64,000 nucleotides of DNA, taken from Gammaproteobacteria bacterium (GTDB taxonomy: Bacteria; Pseudomonadota; Gammaproteobacteria; Steroidobacterales; Steroidobacteraceae). The position numbers were made by a program, and so were the translations under genes. This document shows, in pieces, positions 62,513 through 64,000 of the stretch. The stretch lies in the NCBI GenBank assembly GCA_017577615.1, contig PKRE01000004.1:1-64000 (forward strand), read 5' to 3'. The stretch's first letter is position 1. Every line of letters starts with the position of its first letter. The notes under the pieces were generated by a model that worked only from the letters and a program-made list of their open reading frames with translations, searched no databases and was not told where the DNA came from.

Positions 62513-63271
62513 TCAAATCGCTCTTCGTTTCTCGAGCTCCTCTCGTTTGGCGGCAACTTCAGAGCGTGCGCGTTCGAGCGCGTCCATCTCAGTCGCTGCC
62601 AGCATGGCGTTCATGACGCGATCGAGATGGCTGCGCATGGCGGCACGGGCGGCTTGCGGGTCGCGTGCTTTGAGTGCTTTCAATATCAGGCTGTGCTCGT
62701 CGTAACGTGGCTGCACGCCAGCATCGCGCGCGCGGTCGAACATCTTCTGACACATCGGCGACTTGTAGCGCATGTCCCAGAGATTCTCGATGACGGTCGC
62801 GATGGCCGAGTTGCGCGTTGCCTCGGCGATCGTGATGTGAAAGTCGCGATCGGCGCGTTCGCCTACTTCGCTGCTGGTGTTCGCGCCGAGAATCGCCAGC
62901 AACGATTCGAGCTTGGCGATTTCCTCATCGGTAATGATCGCTGCCGCGAGCGCCGCCGCTTCGCCTTCGAATAGACGTCGCGCTTCAGTGACCTCGAACG
63001 GCCCGATGTCCTGCTCATTCGAGCTCGTATCGGGCGGAGCGGTGTCCACGACGTAGATGCCGGAGCCGCGTCGCGCTTCGACGATCCCGCGGATTTCGAG
63101 CGCGATCATCGCTTCTCGGACGGTCGGACGACTCACACCGAATTCTTCGGCGAGCTCTCGCTCCGGTGGCAATCGCTCGCCGCGAGGATACTTCCCGCTA
63201 CGGATCCTCGCCACGATCGCGTTGGCGACACGCTGATAGAGCTTGGGGCTAGAACCGATTTCAATTTCCAT
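62513..63271 (-). CDS. GntR-family regulator, ExuR/UxuR-like (FadR subfamily)
   Basis: 252 residues. N-terminal winged helix KLYQRVANAIVARIRSGKYP, then GERLPPERELAEEFGVSRPT and IRGIVEARRGSGIYVV, very similar in layout to E. coli ExuR/UxuR. The FCD domain has DRDFHITIAEATRNSAI and DEHSLILKALKARDPQAARA with three probable metal His. It probably represses the glucuronate branch and responds to fructuronate or glucuronate. A CATTGGTCAGGCCAATG site lies 85 bp upstream, fitting autoregulation. Confidence 0.9.
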   Translation of the reverse strand: MEIEIGSSPKLYQRVANAIVARIRSGKYPRGERLPPERELAEEFGVSRPTVREAMIALEIRGIVEARRGSGIYVVDTAPPDTSSNEQDIGPFEVTEARRLFEGEAAALAAAIITDEEIAKLESLLAILGANTSSEVGERADRDFHITIAEATRNSAIATVIENLWDMRYKSPMCQKMFDRARDAGVQPRYDEHSLILKALKARDPQAARAAMRSHLDRVMNAMLAATEMDALERARSEVAAKREELEKRRAI

Positions 63272-63355
63272 TGATTAGCGATTTCGTATTGCTCGATATC
63301 GAACTGGTGGCGGCTTCAAGCGATTGTATCTGTAGCCATACGCAGAATCGAATTC

Positions 63356-63372
63356 CATTGGTCAGGCCAATG
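63356..63372. promoter_or_regulatory. Candidate GntR operator O1
   Basis: CATTGG-TCAGG-CCAATG, perfect 6-bp arms around 5 bp, containing TGGTCAGGCCA (63359-63369). It lies between the divergent gntR and TonB-receptor genes. CGCAGAATCGA precedes it at 63341-63351. A TACAAT (complement of 63323-63328) could be the gntR -10. Confidence 0.6.
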
Positions 63373-63500
63373 TCGAAAATCTCTTTATGACAGCGATGGA
63401 CTTCTTCCGTTTTGATCGTGGCGCCGATGCACCACCATAAGCGCCCTATTCATAAGGGCAATTTCGCACTGCTGTCCGGCTTGTTGCTAATCCGACGCAA

Positions 63501-63547
63501 TTGACACCGCTTTCTAGGGCGACGCAGAATCGACACTGGTCAGGCCA
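63501..63547 (+). promoter_or_regulatory. TonB-receptor promoter with overlapping operator O2
   Basis: TTGACA (63501-63506), 18-bp spacer, CAGAAT (63525-63530), then TGGTCAGGCCA at 63537-63547 over the predicted start. CGCAGAATCGA (63523-63533) repeats the sequence before O1. The geometry fits repression of the receptor by the GntR protein. Confidence 0.6.
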
Positions 63548-63836
63548 CCTTGGACTATGCGCGGTGGCTTCAATGGGGGCAATACGCAGCGTTGCTGAGC
63601 GACCTGGGCCGTGCGAGCGTCGTATTCGAATCCACACGAATGTTCGGTCCTGCCACGGGCCCGCCGCTCACGGTGGTTGCAGCTCTCGTCGAAGAGGGCT
63701 GACGCTGCATGCGCCGGTTCGCGGCGCGGTTGTGTCCTCAACGCGCGATTCCTCTCAGCACGAGCTGGCTCATGCGTGCGCGAGGGTTGCTATTGCAGCT
63801 GAGCTTGAGTCTTGGATCCTTAGCGGAGGACACCCT
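63548..63836 (+). other. 289-nt leader of the TonB receptor gene
   Basis: No ORF with a ribosome binding site and no heptad array. AGGA at 63826-63830 is the Shine-Dalgarno of the receptor. Short dyads such as cgggcccg occur; no known riboswitch pattern was recognised. Confidence 0.4.
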
Positions 63837-64000
63837 GTGAGAAAGAAGAATCCCTATCTCCTCAGCAGTATGGGCGTGCTCGGCCTGTGCATGACGGCAA
63901 CAGGTATGGCGCAATCGCAAACGAGCACGAGCGGTCAGGAGCTCGAAGAGATCATCGTGACGGGCTTTCGTCAGAGCTTGCAGAGCTCGACGGACGCCAA
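63837..64000 (+). CDS. TonB-dependent receptor, N-terminal part (runs off the window)
   Basis: GTG start 63837 after GCGGAGGA. 54 codons visible: signal peptide MRKKNPYLLSSMGVLGLCMT then ATGMAQSQT; the TonB-box-like EEIIVTGFRQSLQSSTDA follows. This is typical of large carbohydrate-transport receptors in Xanthomonadales and Caulobacter relatives. Position beside the GntR gene and operators suggests uptake of glucuronoxylan oligosaccharides. Confidence 0.85.
   Translation, partial: MRKKNPYLLSSMGVLGLCMTATGMAQSQTSTSGQELEEIIVTGFRQSLQSSTDA

Overview
The window is a high-GC gammaproteobacterial chromosome segment, most like the Xanthomonadales/Steroidobacteraceae kind. The evidence is the gene order tuf-S10-spc-alpha with rpmJ after secY, the divergent uvrA/ssb pair, the miaB-ybeZ-ybeY-corC-lnt order, and several TonB-dependent receptors next to plant-polysaccharide genes. 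Taxonomy is inferred from gene order and protein character only; no database search was possible.

Layout. 1-15681 (+): end of tuf, then the S10, spc and alpha ribosomal-protein operons with secY and rpoA, closed by a terminator at 15694-15721. 15782-19440 (-): a TonB-dependent receptor followed by apbE. 19771-28671: sthA, mscL, an Xaa-Pro dipeptidase, a lipoprotein-type hydratase, a small lipoprotein, a GNAT acetyltransferase, a Dph6-like PP-loop ATPase and uvrA. 28890-37366 (+): ssb, miaB, ybeZ, ybeY, corC, lnt, uppP and a dicarboxylate symporter. 37484-42759: a coiled-coil protein (-), then a (+) run of membrane-anchored amidase, actin-fold ATPase and Wzx-like flippase. 42764-48838 (-): an orphan receiver, a 1212-residue cytochrome c/PA14/beta-propeller/DUF1080 lipoprotein and a BtuB-like receptor.

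49030-64000 is an accessory carbohydrate island for glucuronoxylan fragments. It holds GH67 alpha-glucuronidase, uronate isomerase, ManD-type mannonate dehydratase and an ExuT-like transporter for the glucuronate branch. An SDR sugar dehydrogenase, SMP-30 lactonase, IlvD/Edd sugar-acid dehydratase and XylX-type dehydratase form a Weimberg-type oxidative xylose branch. LacI and ExuR/UxuR-like GntR regulators and the start of a TonB-dependent receptor complete it. An 11-bp site, TGGTCAGGCCA, occurs three times: twice between the GntR gene and the receptor, and once before the transporter. Fructuronate reductase, KDG kinase/aldolase and ketoglutarate-semialdehyde dehydrogenase are not in the window.

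The most unusual signal is non-coding. About 16-18 gaps, from tuf-rpsJ to xylX-gntR, hold degenerate arrays with a strict 7-bp period. Most have a 5' arm of three to five heptads, a short spacer, and a 3' arm of heptads roughly reverse-complementary to the first. The heptad consensus differs from gap to gap while period and architecture stay the same. A second unusual feature is a consensus-like promoter plus a roughly 280-nt structured leader between rpsJ and rplC, where an S10-type autoregulatory leader would not normally lie.
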